From: Filimonas lacunae
Lineage (GTDB): Bacteria > Bacteroidota > Bacteroidia > Chitinophagales > Chitinophagaceae
Reading direction: 5' to 3'
Assembly (NCBI RefSeq): GCF_002355595.1
Contig: NZ_AP017422.1
Span: 3,472,001-3,536,000, forward strand
DNA: 64,000 bases
Part shown: one piece after another, positions 28,930-36,399 of the stretch
Position numbering within the stretch: position 1 is the stretch's first letter
Layout: each line of letters starts with the position of its first letter
Translations under genes and position numbers: made by a program
The notes under the pieces: generated by a model
Database searches by the model: none
The model's input: the letters and a program-made list of their open reading frames with translations, nothing else
What the model was told of the DNA's origin: nothing

Positions 28930-29475
28930 CTAACGGCGGGATTGCAGCCAGAGTATAAAAGCGAGCATCAGCGCATCTTTCAGCTGACGCACGGCACGCA
29001 GTATCTGATTTTCTACAGCTTTGGGAGAAATGGAAAGCTTTTCTGCTATTTCTTTATGAGACAACCCTTCAAAACGATTGAGCTTAAATACCAGTTTGCG
29101 GAGGGGCGATAACTTTTCTATATGATCATATACTTTATGTAGAGTATATTTTGGAGTAAGATCTGTTTCTATGTACTGCGCCACTGTTTCAGCAAAAGCA
29201 TGCTGGTGGGTTTGCTGCACCTTTTGTTTCCGTATCAGGTCAATCATAATGCTTTTAGCAATGCGAAACAGCTGAACAGACAAATCGAAATGATTAGAAA
29301 GCGAAGCTCTTTTTTCCCATAACTTGATAAAACTCAGTTGTACGGTTTCCTCGGCCAGGTATTCGCTCTGGGTATGCTTGAATGCATAGTAATACAGCTT
29401 AACATGGTATTCCTGGTAGGCAGCTCTAAAACTGTCCAGGTTGCCGTCTTTTATATCCTGTAATGTATTACACAT
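28930..29475 (-). CDS. ECF RNA polymerase sigma factor (FecI-like)
   Basis: A 181-aa sigma-70 family ECF factor. The ATG at 29475 (MCNTLQDIKDGNLDSFRAAY) is preferred over a TTG four codons upstream. Region 2 is recognised by YLAEETVQLSFIKLWEKRAS and the helix FRIAKSIMIDLIRKQK; region 4 by FEGLSHKEIAEKLSISPKAV, the HTH that reads the -35 element. It directs RNA polymerase to the downstream Sus-type operon when FecR releases it. It is followed by FecR with a 61-bp gap that contains the 38-nt repeat element. Confidence 0.93.
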   Translation of the reverse strand: MCNTLQDIKDGNLDSFRAAYQEYHVKLYYYAFKHTQSEYLAEETVQLSFIKLWEKRASLSNHFDLSVQLFRIAKSIMIDLIRKQKVQQTHQHAFAETVAQYIETDLTPKYTLHKVYDHIEKLSPLRKLVFKLNRFEGLSHKEIAEKLSISPKAVENQILRAVRQLKDALMLAFILWLQSRR

Positions 29476-29562
29476 AAAGCACCACAAATATGGAATTATA
29501 AATCCCCGCGTTTACCGGAACCGGGATTATGATATTGTTATGTTAGGTGTTATCATAAAAAT

Positions 29563-29590
29563 TGCCGTCGCGTATAAAAACGCAACGGCA
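29563..29590 (-). terminator. Terminator of the lipocalin-like lipoprotein gene
   Basis: An 11-bp stem with one mismatch (tgccgtcgcgt against acgcaacggca) encloses a 6-nt loop. On the minus strand it is followed by ATTTTTATG. It lies 23 bp after the stop at 29613 and separates this gene from the sigma factor gene. Confidence 0.7.
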
Positions 29591-29612
29591 GTAGCTTGCC
29601 CGTTAAAATTGC

Positions 29613-30128
29613 TTATTGTTTTTGCAAAACCAGTGTTAACGGCGCTGTTCCTACGCCAGGTATGGTAACGGAACAGGAAAGTTTCAATGTAGTAGAGGAA
29701 ATATCATCTATCCAGTGCGGATCATCTCCATTCTTTTCGGTATTCAGTTTAAACACCGCATCATAGATGTCTAATGTCCATTTACCCGCTGCTCCTGCTT
29801 TAGGAAACAGCAAATCGGTACAGCCATCAATAGCAAAGCTACCATCGGCATTAAAAGTATAAGTAGTGGTTTTAGTGCAGGTAAATAAAGCGCCAGCCGA
29901 ACCCAGCAGCGGCGCAATGGCAATAATACTGGTGCCCGCAGGTAACGACTGACCACCCAGCTTTACGCCTACCGCCAGCAAAATATCTTGTTGTTTCCAG
30001 GTGCCGGCAATCATGGTATACTTTTCAGATTTCTCCGGCACATCAGAATGGCTTTTTTTACAGGAAAATAAAAACAGGGAAAGGCAAGCCACGAAGAGGA
30101 CGAAACGGCCGTACATCAATATGCGCAT
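29613..30128 (-). CDS. Lipocalin-like lipoprotein of unknown function
   Basis: A 171-aa lipoprotein. MRILMYGRFVLFVACLSLFL leads into a lipobox ending FSCKK, so the mature protein begins at that Cys. The body has the pattern of the small Bacteroidota lipocalin-like domains: an early IAGTWKQQDI, then TTTYTFNADGSFAIDGC, then GKWTLD and strands to the end. Starts at 30161, 30128 and 30116 are all ATG; the middle one gives a signal peptide of normal length. If 30161 is used, the conserved 38-nt element ends 3 nt before it. The gene precedes the sigma/FecR/SusC locus but has its own terminator. The ligand is unknown. Confidence 0.7.
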   Translation of the reverse strand: MRILMYGRFVLFVACLSLFLFSCKKSHSDVPEKSEKYTMIAGTWKQQDILLAVGVKLGGQSLPAGTSIIAIAPLLGSAGALFTCTKTTTYTFNADGSFAIDGCTDLLFPKAGAAGKWTLDIYDAVFKLNTEKNGDDPHWIDDISSTTLKLSCSVTIPGVGTAPLTLVLQKQ

Positions 30129-30164
30129 AGTTATTTGTTTACAGGTGAGGGATAGTTTCATTCA

Positions 30165-30202
30165 ATTCGTTTTGAAAAGGAAAATCCCTCACGAGTAATA
30201 AT
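30165..30202 (-). promoter_or_regulatory. 38-nt conserved element upstream of the lipoprotein gene (copy 2)
   Basis: The partner of the element at 28879-28916 (32 of 38 identical). Here the GTGAGGGAT core (minus strand) is mirrored by a GTGAGGGAT on the plus strand at 30145-30153, giving a 9-bp inverted repeat with about 30 nt between the arms. It faces the start codon of the lipoprotein gene. Confidence 0.5.
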
Positions 30203-30404
30203 TACTTAACATCAGCAGCATTGATACCTGTTTTACCATGCAATCGCCCTTTTGGCTATTATCCTTACCCATTTCGGGTTTAAAACAGAAAACTACGTCC
30301 ATTCAGCACGCTACCTGTAAAAATGGTAGCAAAAACTGTTATTTATATCATCCATCTTAACCTACACGGTACGACCTTTGATCCTAATACATAAAATACC
30401 TCAT

Positions 30405-30821
30405 ATGCCAGCCATCCATCACACGCTCCTCTCAGTACTACTGATCATCGGCATCCTTACTACAGGCACCCAAAGTGCATTGGCGCAACAGGATCAAAGG
30501 AAAATACGCATTGCAAAGCTGGAAATACACCCCGCTTATCTTACTGCCTATAAAGCGGCACTGGCTGAACATGCTAAAATAGCGGTGCAGGTAGAAAAAG
30601 GCGTACTGGCCTTGCAGGCGGTTTATGACAAAGCACACCCCGAGCTCGTTACTGTTTTTGAAATATATGCCAGTGAAGAAGCCTACCAGGCGCATTTGAA
30701 AACTCCGCATTTTTTAAAGTACAAAAGCAGTACACTGCCTATGGTAAAATCGTTGGAGTTAGTGGATGTGGCACCTATAGCTATAGAAATAAAGCCTAAA
30801 CTGCAAAAGCACCCTATATAA
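30405..30821 (+). CDS. Exported antibiotic-biosynthesis-monooxygenase (ABM)-domain protein
   Basis: A 138-aa protein with a signal peptide (SVLLIIGILTTGTQSALAQ) followed by one ABM ferredoxin-like domain: IRIAKLEIHPAYLTAYKAAL, then HPELVTVFEIYASEEAYQAH and LKTPHFLKY. This is the pattern of putative quinol monooxygenases that act on small aromatic or quinone compounds. The ATG at 30405 is preferred; an upstream TTG at 30378 would add nine residues. It converges with the metallo-hydrolase gene. A short stem-loop (GCTACC-N9-GGTAGC, 30310-30330) lies in its leader. Substrate unknown. Confidence 0.8.
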   Translation: MPAIHHTLLSVLLIIGILTTGTQSALAQQDQRKIRIAKLEIHPAYLTAYKAALAEHAKIAVQVEKGVLALQAVYDKAHPELVTVFEIYASEEAYQAHLKTPHFLKYKSSTLPMVKSLELVDVAPIAIEIKPKLQKHPI

Positions 30822-30905
30822 GCATCCGCAGTAGTTCCTATCCCTGCACAATCTACTTTTACCACATCCACTTACAGAATCAATTTCTGATAGACAACCT
30901 ATTCC

Positions 30906-31889
30906 TTAACGGGATACTTTCGTAACAACTCCCCCACCATTCACCGGCACCCACTCATAACGTTTGCCCACCGCTTTCACATGACCAATGCCCGGAAAAG
31001 CCAGGTGTGGCGCTGCAATCCAGTAGCCTTTTTTAACCGCATCGGTAAATGCTTTCTTACGTGTAGCTTCCGCAGCAGCCAGGTCTACATCAAAATCAAT
31101 AGTAATAGAGGGGTTAGCAAATTGTATAGCGCCTGCATGTATTACATCACCCCAAAACATCAGCTTTTGTCCCTTGCTTTCCAGTATATAAAAGCTTTCT
31201 CCCGGTGTATGCCCGAAAGAGGGAGCAGAGCTGATACCAGGGAATAACTGTGCGCCAGGTTGAAAGGTTTTTACTTTACCGGCCTTTTGATACGGTGCTA
31301 TAGCAGCCTGCGCTCCATCGAAAAAGGGTTGTGCGCGTTTGTTAGCGGTGGCCTTGTTGGCTGCGTTCAGCCAGAAATCCGCTTCCGGCTGGGAAATGTA
31401 TAGCATGGCGTTGGTAAATACCCTGTTACCATTATTTACCAGTCCCCCTACATGGTCTGCATGTAAATGGGTAAGCAGTACGGCATTGATATCTTCCGGA
31501 CGAGTGCCTGCTGCCAGCAAATTCGTAGTTACTTTCCCCAATGAGGCTCCAAAGAAGCTGCCGCATCCGGCATCCATTAAAATCTGTTGACCGTTGCCTT
31601 TTACCAGGAAGGCAGTAATGGCTGTTTGTGCAATGCTATCCGGAAAATGCTGTTGCATCAGGCTGTCCAGTTCGCCGGGCGTGGCATCGTGCAATAAGGT
31701 ATGCAGGTTTAGTGCAATAGTGCCGTCTGATATAGCAATTACCTCAAAATTGCCCAGTGGCATTTGATAAGTACTTGTTTGTGAGGGGGACGCAGTGCTG
31801 GTGCTTTGTGCATTGGCTGATAAAAATATACCTATCATTGCGCCTATCGTTAACAGCCCTTTCAGGGAAATTGAATTTTGTAAAGTCAT
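30906..31889 (-). CDS. Exported metallo-beta-lactamase-fold hydrolase
   Basis: A 327-aa MBL-fold protein. The ATG at 31889 opens a signal peptide (KGLLTIGAMIGIFLSANAQ). The metal-binding motif HxHxDH is present as LLTHLHADHVGG, with later ligands in FGHTPGESFYI (His), MFWGDVIHAG (Asp/His) and a C-terminal AAPHLAFPGIGH. The arrangement resembles the lactonase/AidC-like branch, but no lactone specificity is proven. A Crp/Fnr-type regulator gene lies 89 bp upstream on the same strand and may control it. The length is normal. Confidence 0.88.
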   Translation of the reverse strand: MTLQNSISLKGLLTIGAMIGIFLSANAQSTSTASPSQTSTYQMPLGNFEVIAISDGTIALNLHTLLHDATPGELDSLMQQHFPDSIAQTAITAFLVKGNGQQILMDAGCGSFFGASLGKVTTNLLAAGTRPEDINAVLLTHLHADHVGGLVNNGNRVFTNAMLYISQPEADFWLNAANKATANKRAQPFFDGAQAAIAPYQKAGKVKTFQPGAQLFPGISSAPSFGHTPGESFYILESKGQKLMFWGDVIHAGAIQFANPSITIDFDVDLAAAEATRKKAFTDAVKKGYWIAAPHLAFPGIGHVKAVGKRYEWVPVNGGGVVTKVSR

Positions 31890-31977
31890 ATATCTTTGAT
31901 TTAATGACACAAAATTCAGCCGTCCTTCTCCTGTGAGAAAGCACAAACCTCACATTAAAATTGTGACATTTGTGGCG

Positions 31978-32544
31978 TTATTTCCGGTACAAACGACTTA
32001 AGGTTTCCCGCGAAACGCCCAGGTAAGAAGCGATCATAGTTTTAGGTACGCGGTTATATAAGTGCGGGTATTGTGCTACAAATTGTTCAAAACGTTCTTT
32101 GGCACTGCCGGTGATCATCAGCTGTAAGCGCTTTTGCAGGGCAATATATCCAAGATTGGTTTTCTCGGCTACATAATGCTCGTATTTCCACAGATCCCTG
32201 CCCAGCTTCATCCTGTTTTCATGGGTAAGCGCTAACAGTTCGCAATCTTCCAGGCATTCTACGGTGGTAGTGGCGGGTTGGTGTTTGGTAAAGGCTTCCC
32301 TTTCTGTTACCCACCAGGTTTCAGCAGCAAAGCTATAAGTGAAATCTTTGCCGGTGCTATCCGTGATATAGGAACGCAGGCAGCCTTTTAATACGAAATA
32401 TTCCTGTTTTACCAGGTCGCCTTCTCTTACCAGTTGGGTGTGTTTCTTGTATTTTACGGGGGTGAAATGCGTGAGTACATGCTCAAACTCTTCATCAGTG
32501 AGCTTGCTGATCGATTCAATATGTTTCCGTAAGGGATGCACCAT
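31978..32544 (-). CDS. Crp/Fnr-family transcriptional regulator
   Basis: A 188-aa protein with an N-terminal cyclic-nucleotide-binding-like jelly roll (residues 20-130; LVREGDLVKQEYFVLKGCLR, YSFAAETWWVTEREAF) and a C-terminal HTH (about 155-188; TMIASYLGVSRETLSRLYRK). It belongs to the common Bacteroidota Crp-like group that lacks the canonical cAMP phosphate-binding cassette. No cysteine cluster for an Fe-S centre is visible. It is upstream of, and co-directional with, the exported MBL hydrolase gene. It may be autoregulated from the 180-bp region upstream; no target site was recognised. Confidence 0.9.
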   Translation of the reverse strand: MVHPLRKHIESISKLTDEEFEHVLTHFTPVKYKKHTQLVREGDLVKQEYFVLKGCLRSYITDSTGKDFTYSFAAETWWVTEREAFTKHQPATTTVECLEDCELLALTHENRMKLGRDLWKYEHYVAEKTNLGYIALQKRLQLMITGSAKERFEQFVAQYPHLYNRVPKTMIASYLGVSRETLSRLYRK

Positions 32545-32726
32545 AGGACGGCAAATTACAATAAAAAAGAAGCTATGCCATAACCCGCTGTCATTGTTGC
32601 ATTTTTTTCAGATTACCTGGAATATTAGTAATAAATTGGCCATGAGTTCAACCATATCAACACTCACCATCAAACCCCTTGTCGCTGGCCACACCATTTA
32701 TTTCACACTAACCTCAATTCACACAA

Positions 32727-32816
32727 ATGAAAAAGAAAGCAACCCAATGGGCATTGCCATTAGCAATCCTCTTATGTGCTATTACCTGCTTTCAGCACAC
32801 ACTCACCCAAACATGA
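32727..32816 (+). CDS. Tiny signal-peptide-like ORF (29 aa), doubtful
   Basis: A start codon followed by KKKATQWALPLAILLCAITC and a short tail gives a 29-residue peptide made almost entirely of a Sec-type signal or single membrane helix with two cysteines. It lies between the Crp/Fnr gene and the convergent DUF4249 gene. It could be a small membrane peptide, the remnant of a truncated exported protein, or chance. No ribosome-binding site supports it. Confidence 0.25.
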   Translation: MKKKATQWALPLAILLCAITCFQHTLTQT

Positions 32817-32825
32817 AAAGGCCCA

Positions 32826-33638
32826 TCAATCCTCCACCTTCATCTTTTTCACCTGAGATGTATGTGCACTGAAATAGCCCAATGCGCCGCCTGTGATATT
32901 ACTTACCGGGTTGGCCGGCGTAGCCATTAAACCCTCCCCGCTGGCGCCGGTTTTTAAGCTATACCAGTATCTATACACATTGGCATCAATACATTGCATT
33001 TCAACCTGCAGCGAATCTCCTTTGTCTATTTCCGTTAAATAACTATCGGTAATGGTGGTACCGGTAAGTAACAAAGGTAAACTTACATCGTTGCCATTGG
33101 TTAAATGATCTTCCTGTATAAAGACCAATCCAGCTGATTTACGGTTCACCACCTGTACAAAATTATAATAATTGGCTATGGCAGCAGGATCGGAATAGGT
33201 AACTACGGGCACATACTTTTTTTTGCCGGCTATATTCCGATTACTCACATACAGTGAGTTCATGTTTACCTGTTGCGGCATGGTGCTGGAAGCGGTAAAT
33301 ACATTTCCATTAATCACCACCTGTAAAGAATAGGTTTTACCGGGCTCTCCTGTATAGGAGGTGTAATAAGATCCTTTTTTAATTCGCTTCAGGTAAATTA
33401 AAGAATCACCCGCCACCGTAAGCGTCACCACTGCACTATCCACACCCTGAAAACCACTTACCGTGTTAATATCTTCTGTAGTAGACAGCAACACACTGCA
33501 TCCACTGGTATTATCCAGCTTCCCTTCTATCACATATTTGCTATCGGCACCTGCCAAAGAAACACTAATTACCTTTTTGCAACCAGCTATGGCCAGTATT
33601 ACTATAGCCATCAGTGCTGTCACCCATCGAACGTGCAT
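32826..33638 (-). CDS. DUF4249 outer-membrane lipoprotein partner of a TonB receptor
   Basis: A 270-aa lipoprotein with lipobox VILAIAGC (Cys19) followed by KKVISVSLAGADSKYVIEGK, the typical opening of DUF4249 proteins. Members are nearly always encoded next to a TonB-dependent receptor and are thought to act as its extracellular partner. Its ATG is 6 bp after the receptor stop codon, so the two are co-transcribed and probably form one complex. At 270 residues it is slightly short for the family. The transported ligand is unknown. Confidence 0.88.
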   Translation of the reverse strand: MHVRWVTALMAIVILAIAGCKKVISVSLAGADSKYVIEGKLDNTSGCSVLLSTTEDINTVSGFQGVDSAVVTLTVAGDSLIYLKRIKKGSYYTSYTGEPGKTYSLQVVINGNVFTASSTMPQQVNMNSLYVSNRNIAGKKKYVPVVTYSDPAAIANYYNFVQVVNRKSAGLVFIQEDHLTNGNDVSLPLLLTGTTITDSYLTEIDKGDSLQVEMQCIDANVYRYWYSLKTGASGEGLMATPANPVSNITGGALGYFSAHTSQVKKMKVED

Positions 33639-33644
33639 AGTTAT

Positions 33645-35954
33645 CTAAAATTTAAAGTCATAAGAAACAGACGGTACAAAACGAAATAATGATACCTGCA
33701 CCGCCTCAATTTTACCGGGTGTTGCGGCGGCCTGCCTGAAGAAAACGGCATAAGCATTTTCACGCCCATAAGCATTGTACACCCCAAAAGAAAGATCAGA
33801 AGAAAACTTTTTCTTCTTAAACAAGCTGACGGAAGCATTCAGGTCAAGCCGGTGGTAATTGGCCATGCGATGTGCATTCCGGTTCGTATAGTAATATACA
33901 GTACGATTGCCTATATAATATTTGCCTGCGGGATAAGTAACTGCATTACCTGTATAAAATACCCAATTGCCGGAAAGCACCCAGCGGCTGTTCAACTGAT
34001 AAGAAGCCGTCACGGAAACTTCATGGGTTCTGTCCTGTTTTGCATTGTACCAGCGGTTATTATTAATACCATCAATTTTGCGTTCTGTTTTAGATAAGGT
34101 ATACCCAATCCACCCGGTCAATTTGCCCTTTCTCTTTTTTATCAGCATCTCAAGTCCGTATGCCCTGCCCTTACCGTACAGCAACTTCGACTCCAGTACC
34201 TGGTCATCAAAAACATCTGCTCCGTCTTTGTAATCAATCTGGTTCTGCATCTGCTTATAATAGGTTTCTACACTAAACAGGTATTGATACCCGGCTATAT
34301 TTTTATAGTAGCCCAGGCTCACCTGGTCAGCCAGTTCCGGCTTAATAATATTGGTGCTCGACACCCACCTGTCGGTAGGCGCCGCTGAAGTGGCATTGGC
34401 TACCAGGTGCAGATTCTGCACGTTGCGTGTATAAGAAGCCTTTACCGATGCAGAGGAAGAAAGCAGGTAACTGGCAGATACACGCGGTTCAGGGTTCAGG
34501 TATGTTTTTACCACCTGCCTGTTTTTGTAAAACAAAGTATCGGTAACATTTCCCTGCTTATCCAACTCGTAAAAACCGCCGCCGCCCATGATACTAAAAG
34601 CCGTAAGTCGCAACCCATACGACAATTGCAGCTTATCAGATGCCTTCCAGTCGTGGTTTACATATAACGCATTTTCAAAGGAACGCCTGCGTTGCTGTTG
34701 CTGACTGTTAACGCTGCTTTTATCGGAAGCACTGATTTTGCCCGGGTTCATGTTATGATAAATGCCACTTACCCCCATGTATATTTTGCTGCGCGTGCCG
34801 GGTGAATAGATCCACTCTGTTTTTCCGCTTAGATCTTTGATCTGGGAATACATTGACATATTATAATTATTCTGTTCCACCGCAGCAGTAAAGTTAAAGC
34901 TGCTGTAGGCTACTGATGTATGCGCCAGCAACCGGTTGTTAAACGTATGCGTCCAGCGCGCTGCCGTCGTTTTATTACCCCAGTCCAGGCCAAACAAGCC
35001 GGCAACCAGTAATACATCATGGCCCATATATCCGGAGATGCTTATTTTATCTTTCTTTCCCAGCACATAAGCCAGTTTCAGATTCAGATCATAAAAGTTC
35101 AGCTTATTCCTATTCAAAGAAGAATCGCTCAACAACTTCAGATACATATCAATATTCGTACGGCGTCCTGATAACAAAAAAGAAGATTTATCCTTTTGCA
35201 AAGGACCTTCTACACTTAACCTCGTTGCCACCAGCCCCACACCACCACTCACCTTGTATTCCTGGTTACTGCCATCGTTGGTACTGATATCCAGTACAGA
35301 AGACAAACGACCGCCATATTGTGCCGGCATCGCCGCCTTGTATAAAGACAGTTCTTTAATCGCATCGGTATTGAACGTGGAAAAGAAACCCAGGAAATGC
35401 GAAGCATTGTACACCGGAGCGTCGTCCAGTAAAATAAGATTCTGATCGGCACTGCCCCCTCTTACATAAAAACCACTATTCCCATCTCCTGCCGATTTTA
35501 CCCCCGGCAGCAACTGAATGGTTTTTAAGAGATCCCGCTCCCCCATTAAAACAGGCATATTCCTGGTTTCGTTTAAAGAAAACCTTTCCAGTCCGGCTTG
35601 TGGTTGGGTAAGCAGTTGCTGAGCCGAAGACCGAATGGTAACCTCCTGTAAAGTATTGGCAGTTTCTTTTAACCCGATATCCAGCCTGGTATTTTTATCA
35701 ATGGCCAGCTCCAGTATCTGCTGTCCGTATCCACTACCTTCAACGGCTATTTTATGCCTGCCTTCTAACAGCGGCAAACTATAAAATCCGGATGCATCAG
35801 AAACAGAAACCACCTGCTGGCCCATTTCCTTAACAGAAGCGCCCGGCAGCACTTCACCTTTGCCGGAAGTAATATACCCGGTTAACAGGCATTTCTTTTG
35901 TGCATGAGCGGTAATAGCAATAACCGTTGCTATTACCAGTAAAATTGGTTTCAT
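33645..35954 (-). CDS. TonB-dependent receptor (carboxypeptidase-regulatory-like domain plus barrel)
   Basis: A 769-aa outer-membrane receptor. A signal peptide (KPILLVIATVIAITAHAQ) is followed by a carboxypeptidase-regulatory-like domain (residues 24-95; LTGYITSGKGEVLPGASV), a plug (about 105-230; LLKTIQLLPGVKSAGDGNSG, FYVRGGSADQN, YGGRLSSVLDI) and a barrel ending in FVPSVSYDFKF. It is smaller than SusC-type channels and is paired with the DUF4249 lipoprotein rather than SusD. Its promoter must lie in the divergent region before the histidine kinase gene. Substrate unknown. Confidence 0.93.
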   Translation of the reverse strand: MKPILLVIATVIAITAHAQKKCLLTGYITSGKGEVLPGASVKEMGQQVVSVSDASGFYSLPLLEGRHKIAVEGSGYGQQILELAIDKNTRLDIGLKETANTLQEVTIRSSAQQLLTQPQAGLERFSLNETRNMPVLMGERDLLKTIQLLPGVKSAGDGNSGFYVRGGSADQNLILLDDAPVYNASHFLGFFSTFNTDAIKELSLYKAAMPAQYGGRLSSVLDISTNDGSNQEYKVSGGVGLVATRLSVEGPLQKDKSSFLLSGRRTNIDMYLKLLSDSSLNRNKLNFYDLNLKLAYVLGKKDKISISGYMGHDVLLVAGLFGLDWGNKTTAARWTHTFNNRLLAHTSVAYSSFNFTAAVEQNNYNMSMYSQIKDLSGKTEWIYSPGTRSKIYMGVSGIYHNMNPGKISASDKSSVNSQQQQRRRSFENALYVNHDWKASDKLQLSYGLRLTAFSIMGGGGFYELDKQGNVTDTLFYKNRQVVKTYLNPEPRVSASYLLSSSASVKASYTRNVQNLHLVANATSAAPTDRWVSSTNIIKPELADQVSLGYYKNIAGYQYLFSVETYYKQMQNQIDYKDGADVFDDQVLESKLLYGKGRAYGLEMLIKKRKGKLTGWIGYTLSKTERKIDGINNNRWYNAKQDRTHEVSVTASYQLNSRWVLSGNWVFYTGNAVTYPAGKYYIGNRTVYYYTNRNAHRMANYHRLDLNASVSLFKKKKFSSDLSFGVYNAYGRENAYAVFFRQAAATPGKIEAVQVSLFRFVPSVSYDFKF

Positions 35955-36399
35955 ATTGGGGGGAATTATGAAATATAAAAACTACAAAAGACCTTACTAC
36001 TCCTACTTATAAATCTTTCATTACTCAAAAAGAAGCTATTTTTTCTATACATTACAGCCATCCCCTAAGTGAAGGGATGTGTCCACATGATGCGCTGCAT
36101 CCTGATTTCCGACAGCAAAATAATAGCGGCTATTTGAGTAACAAACTGTTACGTCATTTAATTGCGGTGGTTATGGTAGAAAGATGTGTGGCAATAGCTG
36201 ATGAAAAAACAGATACAATTTCCCCCACCGGGATATAGGAATGGAGAGAGCAACATCACATTAAGGTGTTTTTAAGCTCGAAATCAATCCATTACCAATA
36301 ACTTTAGTTACAACTTCGGCTAACGACCGCCTACTTCAGAAAAGGATAGATTCAAAAGACTAACGATTAACATTCAGCAGTAACGAAAACCTTAAATTA
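35955..36399. promoter_or_regulatory. Divergent intergenic region, TonB receptor / histidine kinase
   Basis: 445 bp without a gene. It holds a short hairpin (catcccct, 36059-36066, against aagggatg, 36072-36079, one mismatch) and a GTAAC-N5-GTTAC dyad around 36139-36153. A near-consensus -7 box TAACTTTA (36299-36306) faces the kinase gene. The TGAC-N4-GTCA palindrome of the downstream stress promoters was not found here. Confidence 0.4.

Noticed and set aside
36139-36153. GTAAC-N5-GTTAC dyad as a further site of the stress regulator
   Set aside because: It lacks the TGAC/GTCA core and the 4-bp spacer and is not at the characteristic distance from a -7 box.
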